Shown here piece after piece: positions 1 to 7,917 of a DNA stretch of 55,044 nucleotides; the stretch's first letter is position 1, and each line of letters opens with the position of its first letter. The translations under genes were made by a program, and so were the position numbers. The notes under the pieces were generated by a model. It had not been told where the DNA came from and ran no database searches. It saw nothing but the letters and a program-made list of their open reading frames with translations. The stretch is from Prevotella sp. (GTDB lineage Bacteria; Bacteroidota; Bacteroidia; Bacteroidales; Bacteroidaceae), in contig JAFVFY010000037.1 in NCBI GenBank assembly GCA_017475265.1, positions 1-55,044 of the forward strand, written 5' to 3'.

Positions 1-34
1 ATTAAACTCTCGGTGTAACTCTAGAATTACGGTA

Positions 35-66
35 CAAAGGTACAAAAAAAATCTGAAACCACCAAA
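35..66 (-). promoter_or_regulatory. Bacteroidota-type promoter reading out of the left edge
   Basis: On the minus strand a TTTG (66-63) is followed after 20 bp by TACCTTTG (42-35). This matches the Bacteroidota primary sigma consensus of TTTG, 19-22 bp, TAnnTTTG. It would drive a gene lying to the left of the window. Confidence 0.6.
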
Positions 67-318
67 TATTTCAGCCTTTTTCTTCACACTAATTATCACT
101 AATTTTATTTGAAAGAAATAGGAAACAATTAGAAATAATTACATCCAGAAATTATAAGAAATAATTTTTTTTCTCATTGTTGGAAATAATTCTTTCTAAT
201 TCTTGCTAATTTCTTTCATAGAAAAACGCACTCAATCGGTCTTTAGAAACTAATCGCCATAATACGCATAATTCTAACCATAAATTTAAATAATGATGAT
301 GTCAATTTCTGGGATAGG

Positions 319-406
319 TAGAGACAAAACGGCTTTCTCTATGAGACAAAACGGCTTTCTCTGGTAGAGAAAACGGCTTTGTCTATGAGACAAAACCGTT
401 TTCTCT
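319..406. repeat. Repeat cluster with AAACGGCTTT core, ending in a 19-bp hairpin
   Basis: Four related units of about 20 bp, built on GAGACAAAACGGCTTTCTCT, lie just after the end of the leftward gene cluster. The last two face each other: 366-384 and 388-406 form a 19-bp stem with one mismatch and a 3-nt loop, so the site probably acts as a terminator for the minus-strand genes. The rest of 60-318 is AT-rich with many AAATAATT-like words and no gene. The core AAAACGGCTTT recurs at about 15190 and 38785. Confidence 0.6.
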
Positions 407-421
407 TGATGTCATAAACCT

Positions 422-1903
422 TTATCGTTTGTATTCCAGTTTCTCAAATTCACCGTTAGGTAAACGTCGTACCCAGCCCCTTGACACCCAGACGTTTATC
501 ATGTTCTTCGTTTCTTTCTCTGAATCATCCTTTTCCTGACTCTTACGCATTCTCATTGCATCATTGAGCGTGAAGATGTTGTTGGCAATGAGCAGCAGCA
601 TGTTGGGCTTGCCGGGCTTCACTGAGTACTTCAGCTTGCTTTCAGCCTCACGCAGCTTGTCGCCAAATACGTGGAATTTGCACCAGAGACAATAGTGGAA
701 CGACCAGCGGATGAATGGCTCTATGGCTGGTTCCCATTTGCAGCCGTTGGCCGCCCAAAGCACATGAGCCTTCAACATGGCGTGCGTCAGTCCGCGATGG
801 GTCATATAGTCCCACGTACGGTCGAAGTTGGTATCCAAGTAGGCGGCACACTCGTCCTTCAGGTCCTCAATCAGCTTATAGGCTTGTTTGCAATAGATGC
901 GCCCGTCCTTGTCAGCATGTGCATTCTTACGAGTATTCTTCAGGTTGTCGATGAAGGGCTGTAGGCGCATGGCGTAACGCTCGTCGTAGGGCTTATACTT
1001 TCCTTCCTTGGCACCAATGGGCTGGTCGGGTATGAAAGACACTTCCAGGCGGCTGACGCCTCCCTTCGTCATGTCATTCTTGTAGAAGCCGAGGGCGGAA
1101 TCTAAATTCGTCGATACGCAGTAGTTCATGTGGAAAGGCACGTCTACCGTCACGCTCTTCTCGCCCACTCGCCGCTGGCGGATAACTCCGTCGGGATCGT
1201 CGGCCTCGCGCAGCAACACCACAGGTGGGATCCCTCCGGCACCATTTTTGAAACAGTAGAGGTCTTCTATTTCCTTTGCCTCCATGAAACTGGGCAGGCC
1301 GTGGTTCATTTTCATCTGCTTGGCCAAAGCTGGCAGCGTGGTGTTGGGAAATACGATGCGCTGTACCAAATTGTCGGGACGTGCCTCTTTTTTTGTATTG
1401 GCACCTTTCAGATTGTTTCGCTCGTCCACTTCCACCTGTCGTTCCATGTTCTCATGGCTCTCCACCATCACGCTGGCCAGCATATAACGGAACATTTGAT
1501 GTAAAGGATTTTTGCCCACGCCCGATGGACCCACTAACAGGCTGTTAAGCTTGGCTGGGTAGTAAAGGTCGTTTGTGTGCTTGAAGCTGACGTCGTCCAT
1601 CAGCACGGCAGCGCTGGTCAAACCAGGCTGACTAAAGGCCGGCTGGAGGACGGGAGGCGTGTTCCACAGGTAGGCCTTTACAAAGCGTGGCCTCATTTCT
1701 GTCATCACTGGTGGCTCGTCGCTGTTGTAGATAACCTCCATGTCCCTGACGGCACGACGCAGACGTTCCTCGTCATTCAATCCGCGGTAGCTGAAGTCGA
1801 TGACAGGCGGTGTGCTGTCGTTTGTCACTGTCCCCTGGACGGCCTCTTCGGTCGTCGGCAGGGGAATACTCATTTCGTTCTTGTGTTCCATTTTTATTAA
1901 CAT
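422..1903 (-). CDS. DUF3987/VapE-like P-loop ATPase
   Basis: A 493-residue protein with a Walker A-like loop GPSGVGKNP near residue 130, set in a context (SLLVGPSGVGKNPL) typical of the DUF3987 / virulence-protein-E-like proteins common in Bacteroidales genomic islands. Those relatives are related to primase-helicase proteins of mobile elements. Here there is no N-terminal primase domain, and the residue after the Walker lysine is Asn rather than Ser/Thr, which may weaken nucleotide binding. It is the last gene of a leftward cluster of small unknown genes. Two start codons are possible (1903 and 1891); the first is used here. The family call rests on overall resemblance and the P-loop; the molecular function is not known. 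Confidence 0.55.
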   Translation of the reverse strand: MLIKMEHKNEMSIPLPTTEEAVQGTVTNDSTPPVIDFSYRGLNDEERLRRAVRDMEVIYNSDEPPVMTEMRPRFVKAYLWNTPPVLQPAFSQPGLTSAAVLMDDVSFKHTNDLYYPAKLNSLLVGPSGVGKNPLHQMFRYMLASVMVESHENMERQVEVDERNNLKGANTKKEARPDNLVQRIVFPNTTLPALAKQMKMNHGLPSFMEAKEIEDLYCFKNGAGGIPPVVLLREADDPDGVIRQRRVGEKSVTVDVPFHMNYCVSTNLDSALGFYKNDMTKGGVSRLEVSFIPDQPIGAKEGKYKPYDERYAMRLQPFIDNLKNTRKNAHADKDGRIYCKQAYKLIEDLKDECAAYLDTNFDRTWDYMTHRGLTHAMLKAHVLWAANGCKWEPAIEPFIRWSFHYCLWCKFHVFGDKLREAESKLKYSVKPGKPNMLLLIANNIFTLNDAMRMRKSQEKDDSEKETKNMINVWVSRGWVRRLPNGEFEKLEYKR

Positions 1904-2033
1904 TTTTGTTTGTAACTAAAGTTTCGTAATCTTCGCGCGACAGCTCGCCGCGCAGGAGGGCTTCCACGAGGTCGGCCCCCTCTGCAGCGCCCAAGCTGTC
2001 GGTACAGCCTTCAAAAATGGTGGAGCTAATCAT
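1773..2033 (-). CDS. Small ORF coupled to the upstream gene, overlapping the P-loop gene
   Basis: An 86-codon frame whose ATG overlaps the stop of the preceding gene (ATGA at 2030-2033), the usual sign of translational coupling. The first 45 or so residues look protein-like (acidic, amphipathic: LVEALLRGELSREDYETLV). The last 130 bp run in a different frame through the start of the downstream P-loop gene, where the composition becomes less convincing. Either it is a real small protein with an overlapping end, or the reading frame was once shorter. Function unknown. Confidence 0.4.
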   Translation of the reverse strand: MISSTIFEGCTDSLGAAEGADLVEALLRGELSREDYETLVTNKNVNKNGTQERNEYSPADDRRGRPGDSDKRQHTACHRLQLPRIE

Positions 2034-2359
2034 GCGTTCAACATTTTGCCCAGATTCATCATAAAATTACTAGCCTCCTTGCCGCCCTTCAGCATCAGCT
2101 GGCCGCAACGTGCCTCGCCCAAGTTATCGGGAATGCTCACGATGAGCTTGTAGTTGCGACGCGTTTTGCGGACAGTGCCGTGGTCCATACGCATCAACGT
2201 CTGCTCACGGGGACGCTTGGGTTTGCCAGTGCCGTACTCGTAGAAATCGACCTTAAATTGTTCGTTACTCGTCCGCTGTGCGAAAAGCGAACCTGGAATT
2301 CTCTTGCCTGACATCAGGCGCTCGAGCTGCTGCTCGTTCAAATTGATGATGATTCTCAT
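2030..2359 (-). CDS. Small basic protein of unknown function
   Basis: A 109-residue protein if it starts at MRIIINLNEQQ (2359). That start is chosen because a -7 box TACCTTTG lies about 23-30 bp upstream on the minus strand, which makes the longer in-frame start at 2422 unlikely. The N-terminus (INLNEQQLERLMSGKRI) looks helical; the middle is rich in Lys/Arg and the sequence could bind nucleic acid, but no known domain is recognised. It is coupled by ATGA overlap to the next small ORF and sits ahead of the DUF3987-like gene, so it is probably part of the same island module. Confidence 0.55.
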   Translation of the reverse strand: MRIIINLNEQQLERLMSGKRIPGSLFAQRTSNEQFKVDFYEYGTGKPKRPREQTLMRMDHGTVRKTRRNYKLIVSIPDNLGEARCGQLMLKGGKEASNFMMNLGKMLNA

Positions 2360-2469
2360 TGTTTTTAAAATTTGACGAAACAAAGGTACGAAAAATTTCT
2401 CAAAGTCGTTTCGATATGTCAAAATATTTCATAATATTTGTTATATTAATACACTTATTTCTCCCCACT

Positions 2470-2898
2470 TTAATCTTCGCCAATCATGCCTGATAACTGG
2501 CGTTTTAGTGCTTTAAACTTTACGTTTAAGTTGGAGTGATCTGACGAAGAAATGTAACGATAAAATACCATAAGGTTGTGTTCCATTCCCTCTGTGCGTC
2601 CAACCTGAAGGATGAGATCTGCCAGAGCCTGGTAAACATCGTACTTGCAGAACTCGCCTCGGCCATGACGAGCATGTGGGCGGAACTTAAAATTCAGGCA
2701 GGTAATGCTGTCTGGCGTTTCTTCCTCTTTGAGCATTAGCAGCCCACGCTCCTGCTGCGCAGTCACCCACTGGCATACAGTTGGCCAGTGTATTGGCTTG
2801 AATTGGTTCATCACTCGCGAGTTCTTCCTGAACGGAGTCAGTCGCTTTCTACTCTCTAAACGTTTGCGTGACGCAACGGTTAAAATATTTTTTGGCAT
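2470..2898 (-). CDS. Hypothetical protein, 142 aa
   Basis: Starts at MPKNILTVASRKR (2898). A longer in-frame start at 3012 exists, but it would add a hydrophobic stretch unlike the rest. The N-terminal 30 residues are strongly basic, followed by a region with two Trp residues (HWPTVCQWVTAQQERG) and a mixed alpha/beta-looking remainder. No family recognised. It is the first gene of the leftward cluster ending at 422, separated by 110 bp from the next gene, which has its own -7 box. Confidence 0.45.
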   Translation of the reverse strand: MPKNILTVASRKRLESRKRLTPFRKNSRVMNQFKPIHWPTVCQWVTAQQERGLLMLKEEETPDSITCLNFKFRPHARHGRGEFCKYDVYQALADLILQVGRTEGMEHNLMVFYRYISSSDHSNLNVKFKALKRQLSGMIGED

Positions 2899-3106
2899 TG
2901 CCGTTTTTCGTCCGGGGATGTTATCCGGAACTACTATACCGGCAAAAATGCGTCTGAGGTTTACCACGAAAAAAAATTGACAGTCGACAACATAGGCCAT
3001 GGGGGAAACCATTTAAGGAAGGGGGTAAATCAAAAGATGACCCTTCGGCGAAAAAAATGCCGAGAAAAAAAACTTGACAAACATCGCAAGGCAGTCCGAC
3101 AAAGAA

Positions 3107-3264
3107 ATTACAATCATTACAATTACAATTGAGATTACTCGAAGACATAATAAAACCTTGAAAAAATTTTAGTATTATATTTATATAATACTAACCATAA
3201 AAATAGGTATATTTTCAAGAACATGAAGGCAGATAATCTCAATTGTAATTGAAAGAGTTGTAAT
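3107..3264. repeat. Nested inverted repeats (cruciform-like element)
   Basis: Three inverted repeats are nested around a centre near 3182-3188. The outer arms are 3121-3137 and 3234-3250 (AATTACAATTGAGATTA, 17 bp perfect), extendable to about 31 bp with a few mismatches (3107-3137 / 3234-3264). The middle arms are 3157-3164 / 3212-3219 (CTTGAAAA). The inner arms are 3169-3179 / 3184-3194 (TTAGTATTATA, perfect). The enclosed DNA is very AT-rich and has no TAnnTTTG promoter box on either strand. Confidence 0.8.
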
Positions 3265-3271
3265 CGCGTCC

Positions 3272-3334
3272 GGCGTATGGGTGTCACCATACGCCCCCAT
3301 GTAGGTAGTAGTTATAACTACCTACTGGGGGGCG
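3272..3334. other. Two overlapping strong hairpins
   Basis: GGCGTATGG (3272-3280) pairs perfectly with CCATACGCC (3287-3295). A second, longer stem joins CGCCCCCA (3292-3299) with TGGGGGGCG (3326-3334) and GTAGGTAGT (3301-3309) with ACTACCTAC (3317-3325). The two stems share bases 3292-3295, so they cannot both form. This could be a terminator pair or a switch between the nested palindrome and the promoter at 3381. Confidence 0.65.
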
Positions 3335-3380
3335 GGGTTACAGCCTACCGCGGCTCCAAGCTATTTTTTTATGCAATTTC

Positions 3381-3411
3381 TTTGGAGTATCAGAATTATT
3401 TCGTACCTTTG
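3381..3411 (+). promoter_or_regulatory. Consensus promoter of the structured RNA / methylase operon
   Basis: TTTG at 3381-3384, 19-bp spacer, TACCTTTG at 3404-3411: an exact match to the Bacteroidota promoter pattern. Transcription should begin near 3418, leaving more than 300 nt of RNA ahead of the methylase start codon at 3727. Confidence 0.75.
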
Positions 3412-3417
3412 CCGACG

Positions 3418-3676
3418 GTTCGGGGAGAAATCCGGACTATAGTAAGGCATTCGCTATTATTTCGCGTTCAGCCAAGAAAGCCTCGCAAACTATCTATGGT
3501 ATAACAAAACACGAATAATTAGTGATTGTGAACCTGCATAGGTCCTCAATATCCTCCAATTATAGCAATGCACTCGTTTAGGCGTTGTGCATACTATTGG
3601 AGGATAAGAGGTACCAATTGCGAGGCTTCACCTCTTGCTGAACGCAATAAAGGTGCATCATGCCTTTTTGCGTCTT
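3418..3676 (+). ncRNA. Predicted structured RNA with a long closing helix
   Basis: Between the promoter and the methylase gene the sequence has no convincing ORF but a strong fold. Bases 3464-3488 pair with 3618-3645 (GCGTTCAG, CAAGA and AAGCCTCGCAA against their complements, about 24 pairs with small bulges). Inside, ATCCTCCAAT (3551-3560) pairs perfectly with ATTGGAGGAT (3596-3605), and ATGCAC pairs with GTGCAT within that hairpin. A small 5' hairpin (GTTCGG/CCGGAC) precedes it. The 3' end has CGCAATAAAGG (3643-3653) facing CCTTTTTGCG (3663-3672), a terminator-like stem with one bulge. It could be an independent RNA or a regulated leader. The long a1/a2-like arms resemble the layout of a retron ncRNA, but no reverse transcriptase is nearby. 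Confidence 0.55.
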
Positions 3677-3726
3677 GGCGTGATTGATAGTTGATTGCAA
3701 GAACCTTAAAACTATCAATCGCAACT

Positions 3727-4860
3727 ATGGCCAATACTAATTTAGCAAATGCCAAGACGGCGAAGAACGATGAGTTCTACACCCAGTATGCTGACATTCA
3801 GAAGGAGATAAACGCCTATCTGGACTACGACCCGAATGTGTTCAGGGGAAAGACGGTGCTGTTGCCCTGCGACGACCCAGAGTGGAGTAACTTTACTAAG
3901 TTCTTCGCACAGAACTTTGAACTGCTTGGCTTGAAGAAGTTGATTTCCACCAGCTATGCACCAGAGAGCAAAAAGTACAAGATGCCTTATCAGCCCACGC
4001 TCTTTGAGACGCAACAGCCCTACTTCAACCCGGACAAGAGTAAGACGAATGGCAAGATTTTCGTGCTTACCCGCGACGTGACGGGCGACAATCGTATCGA
4101 CATCAACGATTTGGAGTGGCAATACTTGGAGGGCGACGGTGATTTCCGTAGTAAGGAAATTCGGAAACTGCGTGACGAGGCAGACATTATTGTGACTAAT
4201 CCGCCGTTCTCGCTGTTTAGGGAGTTTGTGGTTTGGCTTTTCGAATCAGGAAAGCAATTCTCAATTATTGGTAACGTAAATGCTATTTCTTACAAGGAAG
4301 TCTTTCCCTTGATAAAGGATAATAAAATGTGGATGGGCGTTAGTATTCATAGTGGAGATCGTGAATTTGGAGTGCCAGAAACATATCCGCTTGAGGCAGC
4401 AGGTTGGCGTATTGATGAAAACGGCAATAGATACATTCGCGTTAAAGGTGTGAGGTGGTTTACAAATATTGACCACGGTCGTCGCCATGAACCATTACAG
4501 CTTATGACTATGGATGAGAATTTCAAACATAGTAAGCACAAAGAAATCCGTGGACGTAAGGATTATATACATTTTGAGAATTATGATGCAATAGAGATTC
4601 CATTTACTGATGCAATCCCATCCGACTACGAAGGAGCAATGGGTGTACCTCTAACTTTTTTGGATAAATACTGCCCAGAGCAATTTGAGATAATCGGTCA
4701 TCCTCACGGAGATTATGGACTTGAATTAGGATTAAAGCCCTTCCCTCGGGAACTAAAAGCCAAAAACAAAGGGCTTCGTGGTGGTGATTTGTACTATATG
4801 AAAGATGGTAAGCCTGAATTGCCATATCGTAGAATACTAATCCGTAAAAAGAGATTATAA
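3727..4860 (+). CDS. EcoRI-type adenine-specific DNA methyltransferase
   Basis: Predicted N6-adenine DNA methylase, 377 residues from MANTNLANAK (3727). Longer in-frame extensions back to 3691 fall in the leader and are not used. The catalytic motif TNPPFSLF (NPPF, residues about 158-161) and the motif-I-like LLPCDDPEWSNF (residues 45-56) match the EcoRI-methylase family, in which the order and spacing differ from Dam-type enzymes. Other conserved-looking blocks are NDEFYTQYADI at the N-terminus and WFTNIDHGRR in the C-terminal half. It is the first of four co-directional genes with gaps of 33, 7 and 12 bp. No EcoRI-like endonuclease is adjacent; the downstream DUF262-HNH and GIY-YIG proteins are the possible nuclease partners. 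Confidence 0.85.
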   Translation: MANTNLANAKTAKNDEFYTQYADIQKEINAYLDYDPNVFRGKTVLLPCDDPEWSNFTKFFAQNFELLGLKKLISTSYAPESKKYKMPYQPTLFETQQPYFNPDKSKTNGKIFVLTRDVTGDNRIDINDLEWQYLEGDGDFRSKEIRKLRDEADIIVTNPPFSLFREFVVWLFESGKQFSIIGNVNAISYKEVFPLIKDNKMWMGVSIHSGDREFGVPETYPLEAAGWRIDENGNRYIRVKGVRWFTNIDHGRRHEPLQLMTMDENFKHSKHKEIRGRKDYIHFENYDAIEIPFTDAIPSDYEGAMGVPLTFLDKYCPEQFEIIGHPHGDYGLELGLKPFPRELKAKNKGLRGGDLYYMKDGKPELPYRRILIRKKRL

Positions 4861-4893
4861 TAAATCATTTTAAATAACCAAAAAGAAAGAGAT

Positions 4894-5442
4894 ATGAAAA
4901 AGTTCACTATTACATTAATTACATTAGCATTGATATGTTGTAACCAAGTGAGGGTTAATAATTTTGGTCAAGGAGGGAAGAATGCAGCTCAGTATATACT
5001 TGATCAATTATCAGACGAAAAAGAATTCATAGAAAGCATAGAGGTTACTGCTGAGGATTCATTGTTAACAGACAGAATGTTATCATTTGGACAGGTACAG
5101 TTTGCTATAGCTGGTGCAGATTACTGGCAAGACATAATAAATCGCGAACAATATCAGTATATTATCGATAGCACTTCACAAGTTCTCCAAGATGTTCAGG
5201 ATTCATGGCATTATAGTATTGCCGTAAAAGATTCTCTAAAGAAACTTGAAAAATATAAAGATAATTGGGCAAAAGTGTACACAGTGAAAATACTCTTGAA
5301 AAATGGATATGAAACGAAAATTCGTATACTGATGGATCAAGATGGAACAACTCCTCGTATGACAGAGGACCAATTTAACATGGAGTTGAAAGAATACACA
5401 GACAAAATTTCAGCAGCTCAAAGAGATATCTATAGGAAATAA
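4894..5442 (+). CDS. Putative lipoprotein between the methylase and the HNH gene
   Basis: A 182-residue protein with a short N-terminal signal (MKKFTITLITLALICC) ending in a lipobox-like LICC, so it is probably lipid-anchored. The rest is polar and rich in Asp, Gln and Tyr, with a predicted coiled or helical middle (residues 85-130). No family recognised. It is unusual for an exported lipoprotein to sit inside a restriction/modification-like operon, 33 bp after the methylase and 7 bp before the DUF262-HNH gene. The gene is more AT-rich than its neighbours, which suggests a separate origin. Confidence 0.6.
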   Translation: MKKFTITLITLALICCNQVRVNNFGQGGKNAAQYILDQLSDEKEFIESIEVTAEDSLLTDRMLSFGQVQFAIAGADYWQDIINREQYQYIIDSTSQVLQDVQDSWHYSIAVKDSLKKLEKYKDNWAKVYTVKILLKNGYETKIRILMDQDGTTPRMTEDQFNMELKEYTDKISAAQRDIYRK

Positions 5443-5449
5443 TTCAAGT

Positions 5450-6619
5450 ATGAAAACAGAACTGAAAATATATACTGTTGAGCAAATCTGCGACGGCTTC
5501 GAGTATAACGAACTTGAAGGCAAAGGTCTTTATGGCTTGGCTGGACAGTTAACCATTCAACCAGAGTACCAACGTAACTATATCTATGCAGATGGCAAGA
5601 AGGACGTGGCAGTAATAGAGTCTGTTTTGAAAGGCTATCCACTAGGCCTTATATATTTTAACAAAGTGGATGGTGGACGTTTAGAAGTTCTGGACGGACA
5701 GCAGCGCATTACTTCGCTTGGTCGTTTCCTGAAAAATAAGTTTGCTGTAAAAATAAATGGTTTAGAGCAGATATTCGACGGACTGGATGAAGGCAAACAA
5801 CAGAAGATTCTCAAAACAGAGTTGTTGGTCTATATCTGCGAGGGCGAAGGTGAACATGCCGAGGAAGAAATCAAGGAATGGTTTAAGACCATCAACATTG
5901 CTGGCATTCCGCTCAACCATCAAGAGGAACTGAATGCTGTTTATAGCGGAAAGTTCGTAACACTATGCAAGGCCGAGTTTTCAAACTCACAGAATAAGAA
6001 AACACAGAAATGGGAGTCATACGTTAAAGGCCCAGCTAATCGTCAGATGTTCTTGGCTACAGCTTTGGAATGGGTGAGCAAGGGAAATGTGGACGGCTAC
6101 ATGTCTGCCCATCGTCGTGACGAGAACATCGATGAAATAAAGACGTACTTCAACACCGTCATAGACTGGGTAGATAGCAAGTTCGATGATGTCTATGATG
6201 AAATGCAAGGCTTGAATTGGGGCGAACTTTACGAGCGTTTCCATCACTTGCCTTTGAATCACTCTGAGTTGTCGGCAAAGGTTTATGAACTGATGCACGA
6301 CGACTTTGTTGGGAACCGACGGGGAATCTTTGAGTTTGTGCTTGGCGGCTGTCAGGAGACAAAGCTGTTGAATGTCCGCCTGTTCGATAAGCCCACCATG
6401 CGCAAGGTTTATCAACAGCAGACCGACAAGGCCAAAGCGGAGGGTGTATCGAATTGCCCCTACTGCGCCATCGGTCACGATGCTAACCGTCAGCGTATTT
6501 GGAAACTGGAGGAAATGGATGCCGACCACGTAACCGCTTGGAGCAAGGGAGGCAGCACGGACATTGAGAACTGTCAGATGCTATGCAAGACGCATAACAG
6601 GGCAAAGGGAAACAGATAA
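5450..6619 (+). CDS. DUF262 protein with C-terminal HNH nuclease
   Basis: A 389-residue two-domain protein. The N-terminal DUF262 (ParB/sulfiredoxin-like fold) carries the hallmark DGQQRITSLGRF near residues 82-93 with preceding YQRNYIYADGKK. In GmrSD-type and related defence enzymes this domain is linked to NTP-dependent DNA cleavage. The C-terminal 55 residues form an HNH nuclease: CPYC, then MDADHVTAWSKGG, then the CKTHNRAKG end. The middle is helical. It is placed as the nuclease of an operon with the EcoRI-type methylase and GIY-YIG protein. It probably cuts unmodified or foreign DNA, but this is inferred from domain content and neighbours. Confidence 0.85.
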   Translation: MKTELKIYTVEQICDGFEYNELEGKGLYGLAGQLTIQPEYQRNYIYADGKKDVAVIESVLKGYPLGLIYFNKVDGGRLEVLDGQQRITSLGRFLKNKFAVKINGLEQIFDGLDEGKQQKILKTELLVYICEGEGEHAEEEIKEWFKTINIAGIPLNHQEELNAVYSGKFVTLCKAEFSNSQNKKTQKWESYVKGPANRQMFLATALEWVSKGNVDGYMSAHRRDENIDEIKTYFNTVIDWVDSKFDDVYDEMQGLNWGELYERFHHLPLNHSELSAKVYELMHDDFVGNRRGIFEFVLGGCQETKLLNVRLFDKPTMRKVYQQQTDKAKAEGVSNCPYCAIGHDANRQRIWKLEEMDADHVTAWSKGGSTDIENCQMLCKTHNRAKGNR

Positions 6620-6631
6620 AACTTACGAGAT

Positions 6632-7477
6632 ATGGCACGAGGTAAAGTAATAACCACCCATCTACGTACTGGAGACCCTAACGGCATCCGTACGGTGTTC
6701 ATCAGCAATAAGATTTGCGAGATGATAGTGTTCCCCAAATCGGAGTTCGACATGGTGAGCCAGTTGGAGGAGAGTTCACGCCCGGCACTCTACATACTGC
6801 TGGGTGAGGATGAGAACGGTGCTGCACAGGCATACATCGGCGAGACAACCAACGGCGTGAAGCGAATCAATAATCATAAGGCTCACAAGCTGTTCTGGAA
6901 CAAGTGCCTGATGTTTGTGGCCAAGGACGATAGTATCAATAAAGCCGACGTGCAATATCTGGAGCGCCAATCCATCGACCTGGCCACAGACTGTTCGCAA
7001 TATGGCGTGATGAACGAACAGCAGGGCAAGGAAATATCGTTGTCGAACTACCAGAGAGACATTATGGATGAGTTCTTCGATGACGTGCAGCTGTTGTCAT
7101 CGTTCATTGGTTGTCCTATATTCGAGAAACAGGAAAAGACCAAGACGAAGAAGGGCGAGAACCTGTTCCACATTACCGTTCGCGATTGTAAGGCCCACGG
7201 TATCTTTAACGAAACCGACCACTCTATGCGCATATTAAAAGGCAGTCTGCTGCCGCAGAGCATAGTGCCATCGTATAGGGACGGAGAGAAGCGAAACGCC
7301 ATCATTGCCGCTATGTCGAAACCTACGAAGGACGGCTTCTGGGAACTTCAGCGTGACTATGTGCTTGCCAGTCCAAGCACCGCAGCCAGCTATTGTTCAG
7401 GTCGCAGTTGTAATGGTTGGCTCCATTGGATTAACGATGCAGGACAATCGTTAGATGAGTTGTATAGGAGTGAGTAA
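6632..7477 (+). CDS. GIY-YIG nuclease with DUF4357 domain
   Basis: A 281-residue protein. The N-terminal half contains a GIY-YIG-type core: ALYILLGEDENG followed by AYIGETTNGVKRINNHK (the YIG part at about residue 67), with a downstream Glu in YLERQSIDLA. The C-terminal 50 residues match DUF4357 (AASYCSGRSCNGWLHWIN), a small domain often fused to such nucleases or found in restriction/modification loci. It is the last gene of the methylase operon, 12 bp after the HNH gene. It may act as a second nuclease or DNA-processing partner. A palindrome at 7614-7679 lies 137 bp downstream. Confidence 0.8.
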   Translation: MARGKVITTHLRTGDPNGIRTVFISNKICEMIVFPKSEFDMVSQLEESSRPALYILLGEDENGAAQAYIGETTNGVKRINNHKAHKLFWNKCLMFVAKDDSINKADVQYLERQSIDLATDCSQYGVMNEQQGKEISLSNYQRDIMDEFFDDVQLLSSFIGCPIFEKQEKTKTKKGENLFHITVRDCKAHGIFNETDHSMRILKGSLLPQSIVPSYRDGEKRNAIIAAMSKPTKDGFWELQRDYVLASPSTAASYCSGRSCNGWLHWINDAGQSLDELYRSE

Positions 7478-7613
7478 ATTCCTTATTCCTCTTTATTTTT
7501 CGTCAGTAGGAGCATCAGAATGAAAAAAGATAGTACTTTCTTCATAGTCATTATTAATATTGTGTCAATTCGCGTTTGGCGGCAAAATTACAAAAAAAAT
7601 GCGAACTGGCCAA

Positions 7614-7679
7614 AAATGCGAACCTAATTCTGCCGATTCCGATTGGAAAAGGCATTGCGCTGTCAAAAGGTTCGCATTT
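7614..7679. repeat. 12-bp inverted repeat downstream of the methylase operon
   Basis: AAATGCGAACCT (7614-7625) faces AGGTTCGCATTT (7668-7679), perfect over 12 bp with a 42-nt loop. A third AAATGCGAAC lies at about 7597-7606 in direct orientation. It may be a transcription end or the remains of a recombination site, because a tyrosine recombinase fragment follows 14 bp later. Confidence 0.6.
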
Positions 7680-7692
7680 CTTTTTACTAAGG

Positions 7693-7917
7693 TCATGTCA
7701 TAAACCTGCTTCTGTACATGTCCTGGAGGCTGTCGCCGGGTTTCCAGACAGGCTTGATTTTCCTCACCTCCTCACTTTCTGCGGCCTCCTGTGCCTGTTC
7801 CATCATGCTGCTGGTGTCGATGTAGGTCATGGTGGACTGGATGCACCTGTGCCCCATCTCCCTCTGCACCACGGCGAGCTGCTTTCCCTGCCTGGTCCTC
7901 CTTGTTCCGTAGGCATG
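7693..7917 (-). pseudogene. C-terminal fragment of a tyrosine recombinase
   Basis: Minus-strand frame 7917 to 7693 encodes 74 residues that look like the end of a phage-type integrase: HAYGTRR, then LAVVQREMGHRC and IQSTMTYIDTS, with the GH motif and the presumed nucleophile Tyr in MTYID, followed by a 35-residue tail and a normal stop. An in-frame stop codon (7918-7920) directly precedes the His codon and there is no start, so the gene is truncated. From 7915 to 8004 the plus strand is open and reads MSILLVAVTYDRKTKEHRC, which may be another gene fragment joined at the same breakpoint. No other gene is seen in 7478-8010. Confidence 0.6.

Noticed and set aside
3121-3250. Phase-variable invertible promoter of the Bacteroides capsule type
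   Set aside because: The inverted repeats fit in size and distance, but there is no TAnnTTTG box between them and no invertase nearby. Kept only as an open possibility in the findings.
3464-3645. Retron ncRNA
   Set aside because: Long closing arms and an inner hairpin fit the general layout, but no reverse transcriptase gene is present in the window, so the call is not supported.
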